From: Martinezella tropici
GTDB taxonomy: Bacteria > Pseudomonadota > Alphaproteobacteria > Rhizobiales > Rhizobiaceae
Reading direction: 5' to 3'
Assembly (NCBI GenBank): GCA_000799755.1
Contig: JUHI01000001.1
Coordinates: 372,001-436,000, forward strand
Length of the DNA stretch: 64,000 nt
Below are positions 9,454 to 18,047 of this stretch, piece by piece. Under the pieces are notes generated by a model that made no database searches, had not been told where the DNA came from, and saw only the letters and a list, made by a program, of their open reading frames with translations. Position numbers and translations under genes: made by a program. Numbering within the stretch: the first letter of the stretch is position 1; each line of letters begins with the position of its first letter.

Positions 9454-9994
9454 ATTCGTCTTCGCGATCCTGACCGGCCTGTTCGGTGCCGCACTGCTGC
9501 ACATCATCATCATCCTGTCGCTGCCGCATTTCTCCGACCGTGATGCTTATACGCGCGTCTCCGATGAGGGCGACGAGAACCATTTCTACATGCTCGACAA
9601 CAAGGATGACGAAGCGGGGCTTTCCAACACCGATCCGTATATCCGCACCGCCGTCTGTGCCTTCGACATCGAGGACACACCCGTTCACCTGACTGCAAAG
9701 GGCAAGGTGCCGTTCTGGTCGCTGGCCATTTATGACGCGGCATCCAATGAGGTGTTCAGCATGAGCGACCGTACGTCGGTCGGCGGCACGCTCGATCTGC
9801 TGCTGGCATCGCCCGTGCAACTGACCGGCATCCGCAAGGCGCTGCCACCCGCCCTCGCCCAGTCGATCCTGGTGGAAGTGCCTAGAGCACAGGGATATGC
9901 CGTGCTGCACACGATGGCGCCCCAGGCAAGCTTCGACGACGCGGCCAGAGAATTTCTCTCGGAGGCGGGCTGCGACGAATTCGACAATGGCTGA
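9446..9994 (+). CDS. Membrane-anchored DUF1254 protein
   Basis: A 182-residue protein with one N-terminal membrane helix (MFRFVFAILTGLFGAALLHI). The body has DUF1254-like features: DPYIRTAVCAFDIEDTPVHL, VPFWSLAIYDAASNEVFSM, and a C-terminal DDAAREFLSEAGCDEF. Its ATG lies eight bases inside the end of the DUF1214 gene, implying translational coupling. The function is not established; the domain pair appears to work in the periplasm or at the membrane surface. Confidence 0.8.
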   Translation: MFRFVFAILTGLFGAALLHIIIILSLPHFSDRDAYTRVSDEGDENHFYMLDNKDDEAGLSNTDPYIRTAVCAFDIEDTPVHLTAKGKVPFWSLAIYDAASNEVFSMSDRTSVGGTLDLLLASPVQLTGIRKALPPALAQSILVEVPRAQGYAVLHTMAPQASFDDAAREFLSEAGCDEFDNG

Positions 9995-10850
9995 ATGTGC
10001 CGGCTGAGTACGGGGACTGAAATACGGAATTGAGTCTGGGACGACGGCGCCAGCGCTACTCCACGGAGGGAGCCGTAACAAGCGGTGTCCGACCGGATTG
10101 CGGTGGCGACCGAGGGGCGCGCACAGGCACACGTCCCGATACGCATCTTCAAGGCGACGTTACTTTCCCTTTGCCCGCTTCGATCCCGTCCCGGGACGAT
10201 GTGTGGGCGTATCGAGATGCTCGTACCGCACGCCGGTAAACAGAAGTATCTTCGCCTCTACTGGCTCTTTCTGAGCGCGGGGCGGCTGGCGTAATCGCCA
10301 ATCCGAAAAAGATATGATCTTTGCCATTCTCGTCTCCATTTACGTCTCGAGACGGATGAACCTGCGACTTGATTTCACCCTGCCCGCCGCTGAAGCGGGC
10401 TAGCGCTTCCCTCCATTCCAGCCTTGTCCTGCTGGCTTCAATGGAGGCATCCGCGCCTTCTCACGGCCTTTCCCTTACACCGTGGCATGGGCACCGATTT
10501 CGGCTTCCATGCTGTCATTACACTTGATCACATTCTGCCAATGGCTGCTTTCAACCGGAATTCAGACATATCGCAGTTAACAGAATGCTAATTCTTGTCG
10601 CTCGTCGTCCCTGGCATCGCTCGTCATACTCTATTAACGCTGCGACGAGGGCTTTGGTTTCATAGGCCGAGGAAAAATTGCGGGAGCCGTTTTGACCGCG
10701 AAGTCGAATAATATCATATTCTTAGATAAACGGATGGTATCGCAGGCAAATGGAAGGAACACCGGCTGCGTTGCAGAAAAGCGTCACGCAAATATTATTT
10801 GCGCTCATCAAAAATTAACGTAATGTAGGGCCGAAATTCGAGGGCGATCA
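9995..10850. other. Long intergenic region with hairpins
   Basis: About 850 bases without a convincing gene. Short open frames at 10030-10294 have no family resemblance or ribosome site. The notable content is a pair of hairpins at 10382-10447 (listed separately) and AT-rich sequence from 10560 to 10850 that should carry the promoter of the next gene. No tRNA fold was recognised. Confidence 0.4.
10382..10447. repeat. Tandem hairpins, possible RIME-like intergenic element or small RNA part
   Basis: The first hairpin pairs gcccgc with gcgggc (10382-10400). The second pairs cctccatt (10410-10417) with aatggagg (10440-10447) and ccagc with gctgg inside, enclosing an eight-base loop with cttgtcct. 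The nested stem and cttgtc loop recall, from memory, the RIME-type palindromic elements of rhizobial intergenic regions. No T-run follows, so a simple terminator is unlikely. Confidence 0.35.
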
Positions 10851-11057
10851 ATGTTTGCGACGGGCAGTTCCGTCTTTTCTCCGGAGGATGTCATCGTCCT
10901 GCGCAATGCGCTGGATGGATGGTGTCTGGAAAAGCGGATCGATATAAAAAGTACGGAAGCCCAGTTCGCCGCCACGGCGGCAATCGGCCTTTTTCAATCC
11001 GGCTACAATACCTCGGAAAAGCTGCTTGAAGCCCTGCGCGAGCATAAGGGCATCTGA
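10851..11057 (+). CDS. Small hypothetical protein (68 aa)
   Basis: A 68-residue soluble protein beginning MFATGSSVFSPEDVIVLRNALDGW. A GAGGGC ribosome site precedes the ATG by about seven bases. The sequence looks like a folded helical domain: VLRNALDGWCLEKRID, then STEAQFAATAAIGLFQSGYNT, then KLLEALREHKGI. It carries no recognised catalytic motif. I believe similar short proteins occur across Rhizobium but cannot name a family. It is preceded by a long AT-rich control region and followed by a 300-base gap, so it is probably monocistronic. Confidence 0.65.
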   Translation: MFATGSSVFSPEDVIVLRNALDGWCLEKRIDIKSTEAQFAATAAIGLFQSGYNTSEKLLEALREHKGI

Positions 11058-11363
11058 AGACATCCCCCATTCACGCTAAAGGACTGACTGAAGCCCGGTT
11101 GCCGTCCGACAACAGGGTGATTGAACGTCCCGATACCTTTCCAGCACAAACACCAATAAGTTGAGTGCAATTTCCGGTGCGCGTGTCGGAAAAGGTTTTC
11201 CACAGGCTGCGATGCGCGCCGAACTGCCGTTGACACGGTCAAAATCCCGATGCCGCCCAAGCGCAAGCTTAACGCGCAATTTTTATTCGGATTTTAATAA
11301 AGTTTTCACCAACCATTAACCTTGGCGGCCTTAGTCTTTCGCGAAAGCCAGATAAGGACGACC
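11058..11363. other. Intergenic region upstream of the small membrane gene
   Basis: About 300 bases. The 3' third is AT-rich (around 11275-11325) and likely carries the promoter for the downstream pair. No gene or hairpin terminator was recognised. Confidence 0.35.
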
Positions 11364-11576
11364 GTGTCCAAACCCGTTTCGACAATTGCTGCCGAACACA
11401 CTTTCTTCATCGAAAGGGTTGTCCGGCACGACTGGAGCGAGGCGAGACGAAACGCTTGGTCGACCATCGGGCTCCCTGCTTTTTTGTTCAGCGTATCAGT
11501 ATGGGTGTTGGCGTGCGTGATCGGTTTCGAGACCTGGAAGAGCCTGCGACTGTCCGTAAGAAGGACGTGGTTCTGA
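11364..11576 (+). CDS. Small single-span membrane protein coupled to the DUF2336 gene
   Basis: A 70-residue open frame starting at GTG 11364, with AAGGA nine bases before the start codon. The N-terminal half is charged and amphipathic (EHTFFIERVVRHDWSEARRN); residues about 36-56 form one hydrophobic span (LPAFLFSVSVWVLACVIGF); the C-terminus is basic. Its TGA overlaps the ATG of the DUF2336 gene by one base (TGATG), a classic coupling arrangement. No family was recognised. The good ribosome site and exact junction argue for a real gene, but the short length leaves doubt. Confidence 0.5.
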   Translation: MSKPVSTIAAEHTFFIERVVRHDWSEARRNAWSTIGLPAFLFSVSVWVLACVIGFETWKSLRLSVRRTWF

Positions 11577-12526
11577 TGGCGACGATCACCAGTTTCGAGG
11601 GCATGGGCCATCCGTCCAAATCGGAGCTCCGCCAGTTCGCCGAACTCTTTACCCCGGTTTTCCAGGCGTCGTCGGATGAAGCGAAGCGGCAGGCGGTCGC
11701 TGCCCTCTCCCAATGTGAAACCGTGCCCCAAGCAGTCGCCCTGTTCATCGGCTGTCAGCCGATCGCCATCGCCGCTCCCTTCCTGACGAGCTCTCCGGCA
11801 ATCGATGACGATACGCTCATCACCATCGCCCGCACGCAGGGAGCCGCCCATGCCCGGGCAATCGTGCGCAGGCCATCTCTCTCGCCGAAGGTTATCGATG
11901 CCCTCGTCGGCTTGCATCAGGCCGAGCCGGAACGCGGCATGACCATGATCGAGCAGCCGACCAATGTCGCATCATCCGGAGCGGAGGTGGCGGAAACCGA
12001 GCGGCAGTCGCGCGAAGAGATCTTGCGCCAGCAGATCAAACAGGCCGCCCGTCATCTGGCTCGCGACGATAACGACCGGCTCGGCCTACGCAGTCTCAAC
12101 GAGACACAGGAAGCACTGCTGGTCCGCTTTGCCAGGGAACGCGATGCGCTGCAATTTGCAACGACGCTCGCCGACGCCCTTTCCTCCAGCTACTGGCTCG
12201 CGGAACGCATTCTGCTCGACACATCGGGCCAGCAGCTCGCCGTTACCCTCACCAGCCTCGGCATGGGCATTGCCGACGCCGTATACTCGCTCGAGCGCTT
12301 CTATCCGCATCTGGCCGAACGGCATGGCAGCGTCAGCCGCGCGTGGCTGGTGCTCGACGACATCGACTCGGAAGAAAGCCAGGCGCGCGTCGAGGCATGG
12401 CGCCGCGCCGACAGCTATACCTATCTGCCGCGGGAAAAGCCCGCACCCGCGCAGCGTCCTGCAGCACCCCTGTTCGGCGCAAAATCCGGTACGATCCGCG
12501 AATTGCGCGTGGCAAACCGGCGCTAG
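11576..12526 (+). CDS. DUF2336 domain protein
   Basis: A 316-residue protein starting at the ATG at 11576 (MATITSFEGMGHPSKSELRQFAELFTPVFQ). It is built from HEAT-like alpha-helical repeats: SDEAKRQAVAALSQCETVPQAVALFIG, then DDTLITIARTQGAAHARAIVRRPSLSPKVIDALV. A second helical part covers residues about 140-290. This is the DUF2336 pattern found in alphaproteobacteria, for which no biochemical role is established; the scaffold suggests protein-protein interactions. The start overlaps the stop of the small membrane protein gene, suggesting a membrane-tethered pair. The convergent DUF1491 gene ends eight bases after its stop. Confidence 0.78.
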   Translation: MATITSFEGMGHPSKSELRQFAELFTPVFQASSDEAKRQAVAALSQCETVPQAVALFIGCQPIAIAAPFLTSSPAIDDDTLITIARTQGAAHARAIVRRPSLSPKVIDALVGLHQAEPERGMTMIEQPTNVASSGAEVAETERQSREEILRQQIKQAARHLARDDNDRLGLRSLNETQEALLVRFARERDALQFATTLADALSSSYWLAERILLDTSGQQLAVTLTSLGMGIADAVYSLERFYPHLAERHGSVSRAWLVLDDIDSEESQARVEAWRRADSYTYLPREKPAPAQRPAAPLFGAKSGTIRELRVANRR

Positions 12527-12533
12527 AGACGGG

Positions 12534-12893
12534 TCAATCCAGCGGATTGGCGCGCAAACCGGCCAAAGGGACGATATCCGCAATATCGTCCGTCTCCAGC
12601 TCGACCACCCACAGATCAGGATCAAACTTCAGCTCGCGATCGAGGGTCTCGCGGATTTCCTGCGGCTCCTTGCGGTCGATGCGGATTTCGAAGAGCCGCG
12701 TTCCGCTCTCCTCCTCATCGAACAGGCTTTGCGGAGCGGGCGCATAGAGGGTTTCCGATCCGTCGCGGAAACGCTGTCGGATGAAGATCGCGCCCGCATG
12801 CTCCTCCCCCTTGCGCTCGACGGCGGCAAAATCGCCGCGAGCGAACAGGCGGCGGACAAGAGCGGAAACAAATATGTCGCTGCGCAATCTCAT
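12534..12893 (-). CDS. DUF1491 family protein
   Basis: A 119-residue cytosolic protein beginning MRLRSDIFVSALVRRLFARGDFAAVERKG at 12893. The hallmarks HAGAIFIRQRF, LYAPAPQSLFDEE and RLFEIRI, with the C-terminal DPDLWVVELE, match DUF1491, a conserved alphaproteobacterial family without assigned function. The open frame extends upstream, but that part lacks similarity. It lies just before (in transcription order, after) the peptidoglycan-binding protein gene on the same strand with an 82-base gap, so co-transcription is possible. Confidence 0.82.
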   Translation of the reverse strand: MRLRSDIFVSALVRRLFARGDFAAVERKGEEHAGAIFIRQRFRDGSETLYAPAPQSLFDEEESGTRLFEIRIDRKEPQEIRETLDRELKFDPDLWVVELETDDIADIVPLAGLRANPLD

Positions 12894-12975
12894 GGGCGAG
12901 CTATAGCGGGAGAGACCCGCCAAGGCAATTGAAGCCGCCCTCGGGTATAATTCACCATCGTTTACACGGCAGGCT

Positions 12976-14013
12976 TCAAAGCGCGCCGATATCCTGCAGC
13001 TTCTTGAGAACAGCCATGTTCGGCTCCCCGGTTTCCGGCAGGCGATAATGTTTCTGGAAACGGCGGATCGCGGCCTTCGTCTGCTCTCCGGCAACGCCGT
13101 CGATGCTGACATTGCTGTAGGCGATGTTGCTCAGACCCTTCTGGATCTGCATGACCATATTGACCTTGTTGACCGCATCGCCCGGCGTCGCCTTGGCAAC
13201 GACGGCGCCGGTCTTCATGTTTGTCTCGGCATTCTGGATGGCGGCGGCGACCGGGTCGATCGCAGCCGCCGTCGCGGAAACATTGATGGGGCGCTGGGCA
13301 GGCACAGCCGCCGCAGCAATCGTCCCGCCGCCTGCTGGCGGCGTATTGGCGGCATTGCTGGCCTTGAGAGCGGCCAGAAGCTCCGGCGTCGGCGCGCCTG
13401 TCTGCGCCAGGCCGGACGCTTCCTGGAAGAAGAGAATGGCCGACGTCGTGCGCGACCCCGGCTTTCCATCGGCAGCGCCGTCATAGAGGCCGTGACGGAT
13501 CAGTTCGGCCTGGATGTTAGCAATCAGCTTCGACGGTGCGGAGGACGGCTGAGCCGTGGCAGAGCTTGCCGCCTGCCCGTTTGGCGATGACGCGGCGGGA
13601 TCGGAAACCGAATCCTGCCGTTCGATCCGGAACGTCGTGACATTGCCGGCATCGGCCTGCTGCGCGTGCAGGAAGGACTTGCGGCCGGGGATCTGATAGG
13701 GAGAAGCCGGATCACGGGTGCGCAATATGGGAGACGGATGTGCGCCCGTCTGATACCAGAGCGCGTTGGCGGTGACGAAACCGAAAACTCCGAAGAAGAG
13801 CGCGACACCACCGGCAATCGCCGGATGACGGCCAACCGCACTACCGATCAGAGAACCGAGCGCACCCGCGCCGCGAAGACCAAGGCCGCCCAGCGCGGTG
13901 CTGCCGCGCAGGCTCAGGCTGCCAAGGGCAACCGCCCCACGGGAAGCGAGACCGGGCTGCTTGCGCTTGCCCTTTCCTCTTCCCTTAGGCGATTTTCGCT
14001 TTTGCGGGGCCAT
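12976..14013 (-). CDS. Membrane protein with two peptidoglycan-binding domains
   Basis: A 345-residue protein. A very basic N-terminus (MAPQKRKSPKGRGKGKRKQ) precedes a Gly/Leu repeat (residues 22-60) with recurring GLGS/GLSLRG units, then a membrane helix near 70-88. The periplasmic part holds two PG_binding_1-like domains: IANIQAELIRHGLYDGAADGKPGSRT...ILFFQEASG and VMQIQKGLSNIAYSNVSIDG...AAIRRFQKHYRLPETG. A proline/alanine-rich linker joins them. AAGGAA lies eight bases before the ATG. The start lies inside the end of the histidine kinase gene (29-base overlap), suggesting coupled synthesis and a link between signalling and the cell wall. No hydrolase domain is present. Confidence 0.8.
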   Translation of the reverse strand: MAPQKRKSPKGRGKGKRKQPGLASRGAVALGSLSLRGSTALGGLGLRGAGALGSLIGSAVGRHPAIAGGVALFFGVFGFVTANALWYQTGAHPSPILRTRDPASPYQIPGRKSFLHAQQADAGNVTTFRIERQDSVSDPAASSPNGQAASSATAQPSSAPSKLIANIQAELIRHGLYDGAADGKPGSRTTSAILFFQEASGLAQTGAPTPELLAALKASNAANTPPAGGGTIAAAAVPAQRPINVSATAAAIDPVAAAIQNAETNMKTGAVVAKATPGDAVNKVNMVMQIQKGLSNIAYSNVSIDGVAGEQTKAAIRRFQKHYRLPETGEPNMAVLKKLQDIGAL

Positions 14014-15562
14014 TCATCAGTTCCTTGTTTCGCCCTTCATCTATCTCCACAGTATGTTTCAGGCGCGGCGGAAAATCGACCGGGCGATTGACATCCACAG
14101 GCAGTTGCATCGTCACGGCGCCCGAGCCGTCAAACGGAATGAGGATGGTGATGACCGTGCCCTCACCCGGCGCGCTCGCAATCGAGAAGCTTCCGCCGTG
14201 CAGGCCGACAAGGCCCTTGACCAGCGACAGGCCGAGGCCGGTCCCGGCATAACGGCGTGTGTAATCGTTCTGGATCTGGACGAAAGGTTGGCCGAGCGAC
14301 GCCAGCCGCTCGCTGGCAATGCCGATACCCGTATCGCCGATCGACAGCTTCAGCATCCCATCCGTCAGGGCCGCGTCGATGGTGATCGCGCCGCCCGCAT
14401 CGGTGAATTTGATGGCATTGCCGACGAGGTTGATGAGAATCTGCTGGATCGCACGCTGGTCGGCGACGATCTCGCCGAGACCGCGCTGAATGCGGCTCGT
14501 AAGCGTCAGCCCCTTTTCCTTCGCCTGCAGCCCGAGCATTGCCTCACATGTCGCAATCGTGTCTTCGATCGCGAAGGATTCGAGCAGCAATTCATAGCGG
14601 CCGGCCTCGATCTTGCTCATGTCGAGCATTGTATTGACCACCGACAGCAGATGCGCGCCCGACTGGCGGATCAGGCCAACATATTCGCGCTGACGGTCGT
14701 TTTCCAGCTTGCCGAAATATTCGCCGCTGAGAATATCCGAAAAGCCGAGAATGGCGTTGAGCGGCGTGCGCAGCTCATGGCTGACGGCGGCCAGAAATCG
14801 CGACTTGGCGTCATTTGCCGATTCCGCCTCGGCGGTCTTGCGCGCCGCATCCTCGCGAAGCTGCTGATCCTGGGAGATATCGCGCAGCTGGCTGACAATC
14901 GCGGTCAGGCGGCCGTCCACGTCACGGCGCGCTGTCAGTTCCATGCGCACGTAAACGAACTGCTCGTCACCGCCGGCAACCGCGGAGCGCTCCAGACGCA
15001 GATCCGCACCATGCGCATCCCTGCCCTGGCGAAGGACATCGATCGCCTGCAGGAAGACGATCCGATCGGAAACATGGATCTGCTCGATGAAGCCGCGCCC
15101 GGTGGGGTCGCGCATCCAGCTGAGGAATTCCGTTCGATCGCGGCCACCGACCGTGGTGACATTACCCTGCGGGTCGAGCAGCAGGATGAGACCGAACGCC
15201 GACTCCAGCATCAGATCGCGGTGCTCGACGACGACAGCCTCTGCCGGAAGGATGGCAGGCCGCTGGCGTGAGAGCGCGATGCTGCCGACGGCAGAAAAGA
15301 GGAAGGCGGCGCAGACCGTGGCCACACCGGCGGGCAGAGCCACGGCCGGGCTGGTGACGAAGGACAGGCCCGCCGGAACGGCAAGGAGCGCGACGGAAGA
15401 AGCAAGCGCAAGCCGGCGCAGGATCGCCAGCTCCTGCCCACGGACTTCACCACTCCCGCTCGTCCGGGACAGCCAGCTTCGGCCTACCCGGTCCACGAGA
15501 GCTACAGCCCCGACAGAAATGTCACTCAATACGCGCACACTACAACCCGTCAAAACGGTCAC
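13985..15562 (-). CDS. PAS-containing sensor histidine kinase, DivJ/PleC-like
   Basis: A 525-residue kinase. Two close hydrophobic segments (about residues 55-72 and 78-98) anchor it, with little periplasmic sequence. A PAS-like region (about 120-245: LILLLDPQGNVTTVGGRDRTEFLSWM) leads to the kinase core: H box FLAAVSHELRTPLNAILGF, N box INLVGNAIKFTDAGG, G1 IGDTGIGI, and G2 GTGLGLSLVKGLVGLHGG. The H-box wording is that of the DivJ/PleC/PdhS group which phosphorylates DivK in cell-cycle control; the exact paralogue is uncertain, so no symbol is given. No response regulator is adjacent. It overlaps the downstream peptidoglycan-binding gene by 29 bases. Confidence 0.85.
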   Translation of the reverse strand: MTVLTGCSVRVLSDISVGAVALVDRVGRSWLSRTSGSGEVRGQELAILRRLALASSVALLAVPAGLSFVTSPAVALPAGVATVCAAFLFSAVGSIALSRQRPAILPAEAVVVEHRDLMLESAFGLILLLDPQGNVTTVGGRDRTEFLSWMRDPTGRGFIEQIHVSDRIVFLQAIDVLRQGRDAHGADLRLERSAVAGGDEQFVYVRMELTARRDVDGRLTAIVSQLRDISQDQQLREDAARKTAEAESANDAKSRFLAAVSHELRTPLNAILGFSDILSGEYFGKLENDRQREYVGLIRQSGAHLLSVVNTMLDMSKIEAGRYELLLESFAIEDTIATCEAMLGLQAKEKGLTLTSRIQRGLGEIVADQRAIQQILINLVGNAIKFTDAGGAITIDAALTDGMLKLSIGDTGIGIASERLASLGQPFVQIQNDYTRRYAGTGLGLSLVKGLVGLHGGSFSIASAPGEGTVITILIPFDGSGAVTMQLPVDVNRPVDFPPRLKHTVEIDEGRNKELMNGPAKAKIA

Positions 15563-15990
15563 TTATTGGACTGCACAATAGGCCTCGCCGACTTAAAGAA
15601 AGAATAAAGAAGGAACGCGCCGAGCGGCCGAAAGAGGCTCAAGATCCCGTTTTGGCGCAGAATGCGGGACCTTTATTCTTTGTGGTTAACAGCGGGTAAG
15701 CAACGGATTTTATTCGTATTTCCGCTGCGCGTTAACTTTTGTAACAAGCAGCATATGCGCAAAGCCCTGCATATCAACAGCATCCGGCGAGACATGCTTA
15801 ACATCAATCGCTACAATTTGAACCAAATGCTGCTCAAAGCTGGAAAGCTAAAATTTGAATCAAAATTGCAGAAAATGCTGCCGAGTTTTGAAAAGCACTG
15901 TTGTCCTCTGCCGGATAGGGTTCGAACCAGATCGGACGGGTCAGTCCGAATCGGCGCTCGAACCGAGCGACAGAGAGGATGGGCTAGGCT
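15563..15990. other. Intergenic region between the histidine kinase and DUF5330 genes
   Basis: About 430 bases between divergent genes. It includes AT-rich promoter-like stretches near 15670-15750 and 15790-15890. The ggttcgaacc palindrome near 15920 recalls a tRNA T-arm, but no cloverleaf can be built around it. The longest open frame here lacks coding character. Confidence 0.4.
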
Positions 15991-16461
15991 ATGTGGTTTC
16001 TGATTAGAGCAGGGTTCTGGTTTTCGCTGGTCCTTATGTTCCTGCCGATCTTTGCAAAACCCGAGGGTGCCCCCCGGCCGGGCGGCGAACCGACGGTGCA
16101 GGTCTCCGATGCGATTTCGGCTGCGTCGGGTGTCGTCCAATATGTCGGCGCCATGTGCACCGAGAAGCCGGATGTCTGCCTCAAGGGCGGCGAAACGCTG
16201 ACGGCCCTCGGTTATCAGGTCGGTGACGGCGCCCGCGTCGCCTACGATATGCTCGGCCGCCATTTCAAGGATCAGGCGTCAACCGCCCAGGCTCAGGCCG
16301 GCACCGCGACCGTACACGCAAACGCCGATCAGCTTGCCGCCATTGCCCAGCCAATGCCGGCCAAGCGCATCTCCGGCACCGAAACGGCCGACGTCGTCGT
16401 TACCGGCACCGTCAAGCTGCCGTCTTCCATTCCACTGCCGATGCCGCGCCCGCGCATCTGA
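15991..16461 (+). CDS. DUF5330 domain protein
   Basis: A 156-residue protein with an N-terminal membrane or signal segment (MWFLIRAGFWFSLVLMFLPIF). The conserved core is VSDAISAASGVVQYVGAMCTEKPDVCLKGGETL, with two cysteines that could form a disulfide in the periplasm. The tail is low-complexity (alanine/threonine then PLPMPRPRI). It resembles DUF5330, a Rhizobiales-restricted family without known function. It stands upstream of sufE on the same strand with a 130-base gap, probably independent. Confidence 0.78.
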   Translation: MWFLIRAGFWFSLVLMFLPIFAKPEGAPRPGGEPTVQVSDAISAASGVVQYVGAMCTEKPDVCLKGGETLTALGYQVGDGARVAYDMLGRHFKDQASTAQAQAGTATVHANADQLAAIAQPMPAKRISGTETADVVVTGTVKLPSSIPLPMPRPRI

Positions 16462-16591
16462 CGTATCTTACATTGGCCCCAACTCCAGCGCCGCTGACCT
16501 TCGATGGTCGGCGGCGTTCTTTATTGTCCTGGGTTCAAATCATCGGCTGTTTCGCCTATATCCAAGACATCGGACAATATGGACTGCTGCA

Positions 16592-17014
16592 ATGACACCG
16601 CTCGACAAGATCATCGAAGACTTTTCCTTCCTGGACGAATGGGAGGATCGCTATCGCTTTGTGATCGAGCTCGGCAAGGCACTGCCCGATCTGCCGGAGG
16701 AAAAGCGGACGCTGGAGAACAAGGTGCAGGGCTGCGCAAGTCAGGTCTGGCTCGTCACGCACGCCTCGGGCGATCCGGACAACCCCATATTGACCTTTGA
16801 AGGCGATTCAGACGCGCATATCGTACGCGGGCTGGTGGCGATCGTACTCGCCACCTATTCCGGCAAGCCGGCCTCGGAGATTGCGGCTCTCGACGCGCTC
16901 GACGTCTTCGGCAAGATCGGGCTGGTGGAGCATCTTTCTTCGCAGCGCGCTAACGGCTTGCGCTCCATGATCAAGCGCATTCGCGAAGAGGCCCGGCTCA
17001 GGGCCGCGGCATAG
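16592..17014 (+). CDS. sufE: Cysteine desulfuration protein SufE
   Basis: A 140-residue SufE family protein, started at the ATG at 16592 (MTPLDKIIEDFSFLDEWEDRY). SufE accepts persulfide sulfur from a cysteine desulfurase (SufS) and hands it to the iron-sulfur assembly scaffold. The acceptor cysteine is in KVQGCASQVWLV (about residue 50). Other family marks are YRFVIELGKALPDLPEE and the C-terminal GLRSMIKRIREEA. Length matches the family. A strong hairpin terminator follows at 17042. Confidence 0.93.
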   Translation: MTPLDKIIEDFSFLDEWEDRYRFVIELGKALPDLPEEKRTLENKVQGCASQVWLVTHASGDPDNPILTFEGDSDAHIVRGLVAIVLATYSGKPASEIAALDALDVFGKIGLVEHLSSQRANGLRSMIKRIREEARLRAAA

Positions 17015-17041
17015 GCCGGTTTCACGGCAGATATCGAGAAA

Positions 17042-17066
17042 ACCCGGCCCCAGGCCGGGTCTTCTT
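17042..17066. terminator. Hairpin terminator between sufE and mucR
   Basis: acccggcc (17042-17049) pairs with ggccgggt (17053-17060) around a three-base loop, followed by cttctt. It lies between the convergent ends of sufE and mucR and may serve both. Confidence 0.7.
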
Positions 17067-17084
17067 CAGTTCACCATGGAATCT

Positions 17085-17516
17085 TCAGCGGGAGCCGCGC
17101 TTGCGACGCTGACCGAGACCCATTTCCTTTGCAAGGCGCGAACGTGCTTCCGCATAGGCGGGCGCCACCATCGGATAATCGGCTGCCAGATCCCACTTCT
17201 CGCGGTATTCTTCCGGCGAGAGGCCATGATGGGTCATGAGGTGACGCTTCAGCGATTTGAAGCTGCCACCACATTCCAGGCAAGTGATCTGATCATCCTG
17301 CACGGATTTACGAACGGATACGGCCGGCTTCTGCTTTTCGACCACGGTTACGGCAGGTGCCGGAGCCGAGGTGTTGCTCAAGGCGGAATGTACGTCGGAA
17401 ATCAAATTCGGAAGGTCGCTGACCGGTACGACATGGTTGCTGACATAAGCCGCGACGATGTCGGCAGTCAGTTCAACCAGTAACTCCTGCCCGTTGCCAA
17501 GGGCCGCATCTGTCAT
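17085..17516 (-). CDS. mucR: MucR/Ros family zinc-finger transcriptional regulator
   Basis: A 143-residue regulator, the standard length of the family, starting at [21 protein letters not shown] with AGGAG seven bases upstream. The C-terminal Ros-type zinc finger is [19 protein letters not shown] (C-x2-C-x9-H-x3/4-H), followed by the conserved [29 protein letters not shown]. MucR/RosR binds AT-rich DNA, silences and tunes exopolysaccharide, motility and symbiosis genes, and usually represses its own promoter. The long AT-rich upstream region fits such autoregulation. Which MucR paralogue this is cannot be told here. Confidence 0.92.
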   Translation of the reverse strand: MTDAALGNGQELLVELTADIVAAYVSNHVVPVSDLPNLISDVHSALSNTSAPAPAVTVVEKQKPAVSVRKSVQDDQITCLECGGSFKSLKRHLMTHHGLSPEEYREKWDLAADYPMVAPAYAEARSRLAKEMGLGQRRKRGSR

Positions 17517-18047
17517 TGTGTTCTCCTGTTCATCGGCTTGCCTGCTGCACCCACGCCTCCAAAGAGTCCGCAAGGCACAACGTTGCTATATGATTTGCGC
17601 TTGGCTACGGAAATCTGTTGATTTCGCTATGTCCCAGCGCCGAACAATCCGCGCGAACGCATTGCTCGTATTCGTAGCAGTCACCAGCAAGAAAACGGTG
17701 GATAAAGCCAAATTTCGTACCGCATGAAATCCACCCCTAGACCTCATGCGAGAGAAAACCGCCCCTTGCCGCCTGATATCGTAATTAGCGACCGCGATAG
17801 CGATCTTTAATCGCTTACCGGAAGAAAGTTTTGCTCAGCTTTTCATCAAAGAAAGATAAAAGCATTGAGAGCTTAAACCCGGTCGAGACTAACTCAACAT
17901 CAGAACTCTACTTGAATCTGAATTAGCACTCTTTACCCAAATGTCCAGTTTTTAATCCCGACATTTCTTCGCAAAAAATTCATCTACTAAAAAATAGATA
18001 ACTAATAACGCGAACAGCTATTCCTTCATGAACAATCTCCGCGTTTG
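17517..18047. other. Long AT-rich leader upstream of mucR
   Basis: About 530 bases without a gene. The segment from about 17790 to 18020 is markedly AT-rich with runs of A and T, the kind of sequence MucR/Ros proteins prefer. Small open frames look accidental. Confidence 0.45.

Noticed and set aside
13898..15271. A 457-codon plus-strand open frame antisense to the histidine kinase
   Set aside because: The opposite strand encodes complete kinase motifs; the antisense product shows no domain.
15915..15930. ggttcgaacc resembling a tRNA T-arm
   Set aside because: No acceptor, D or anticodon stems could be formed around it at the right distances.
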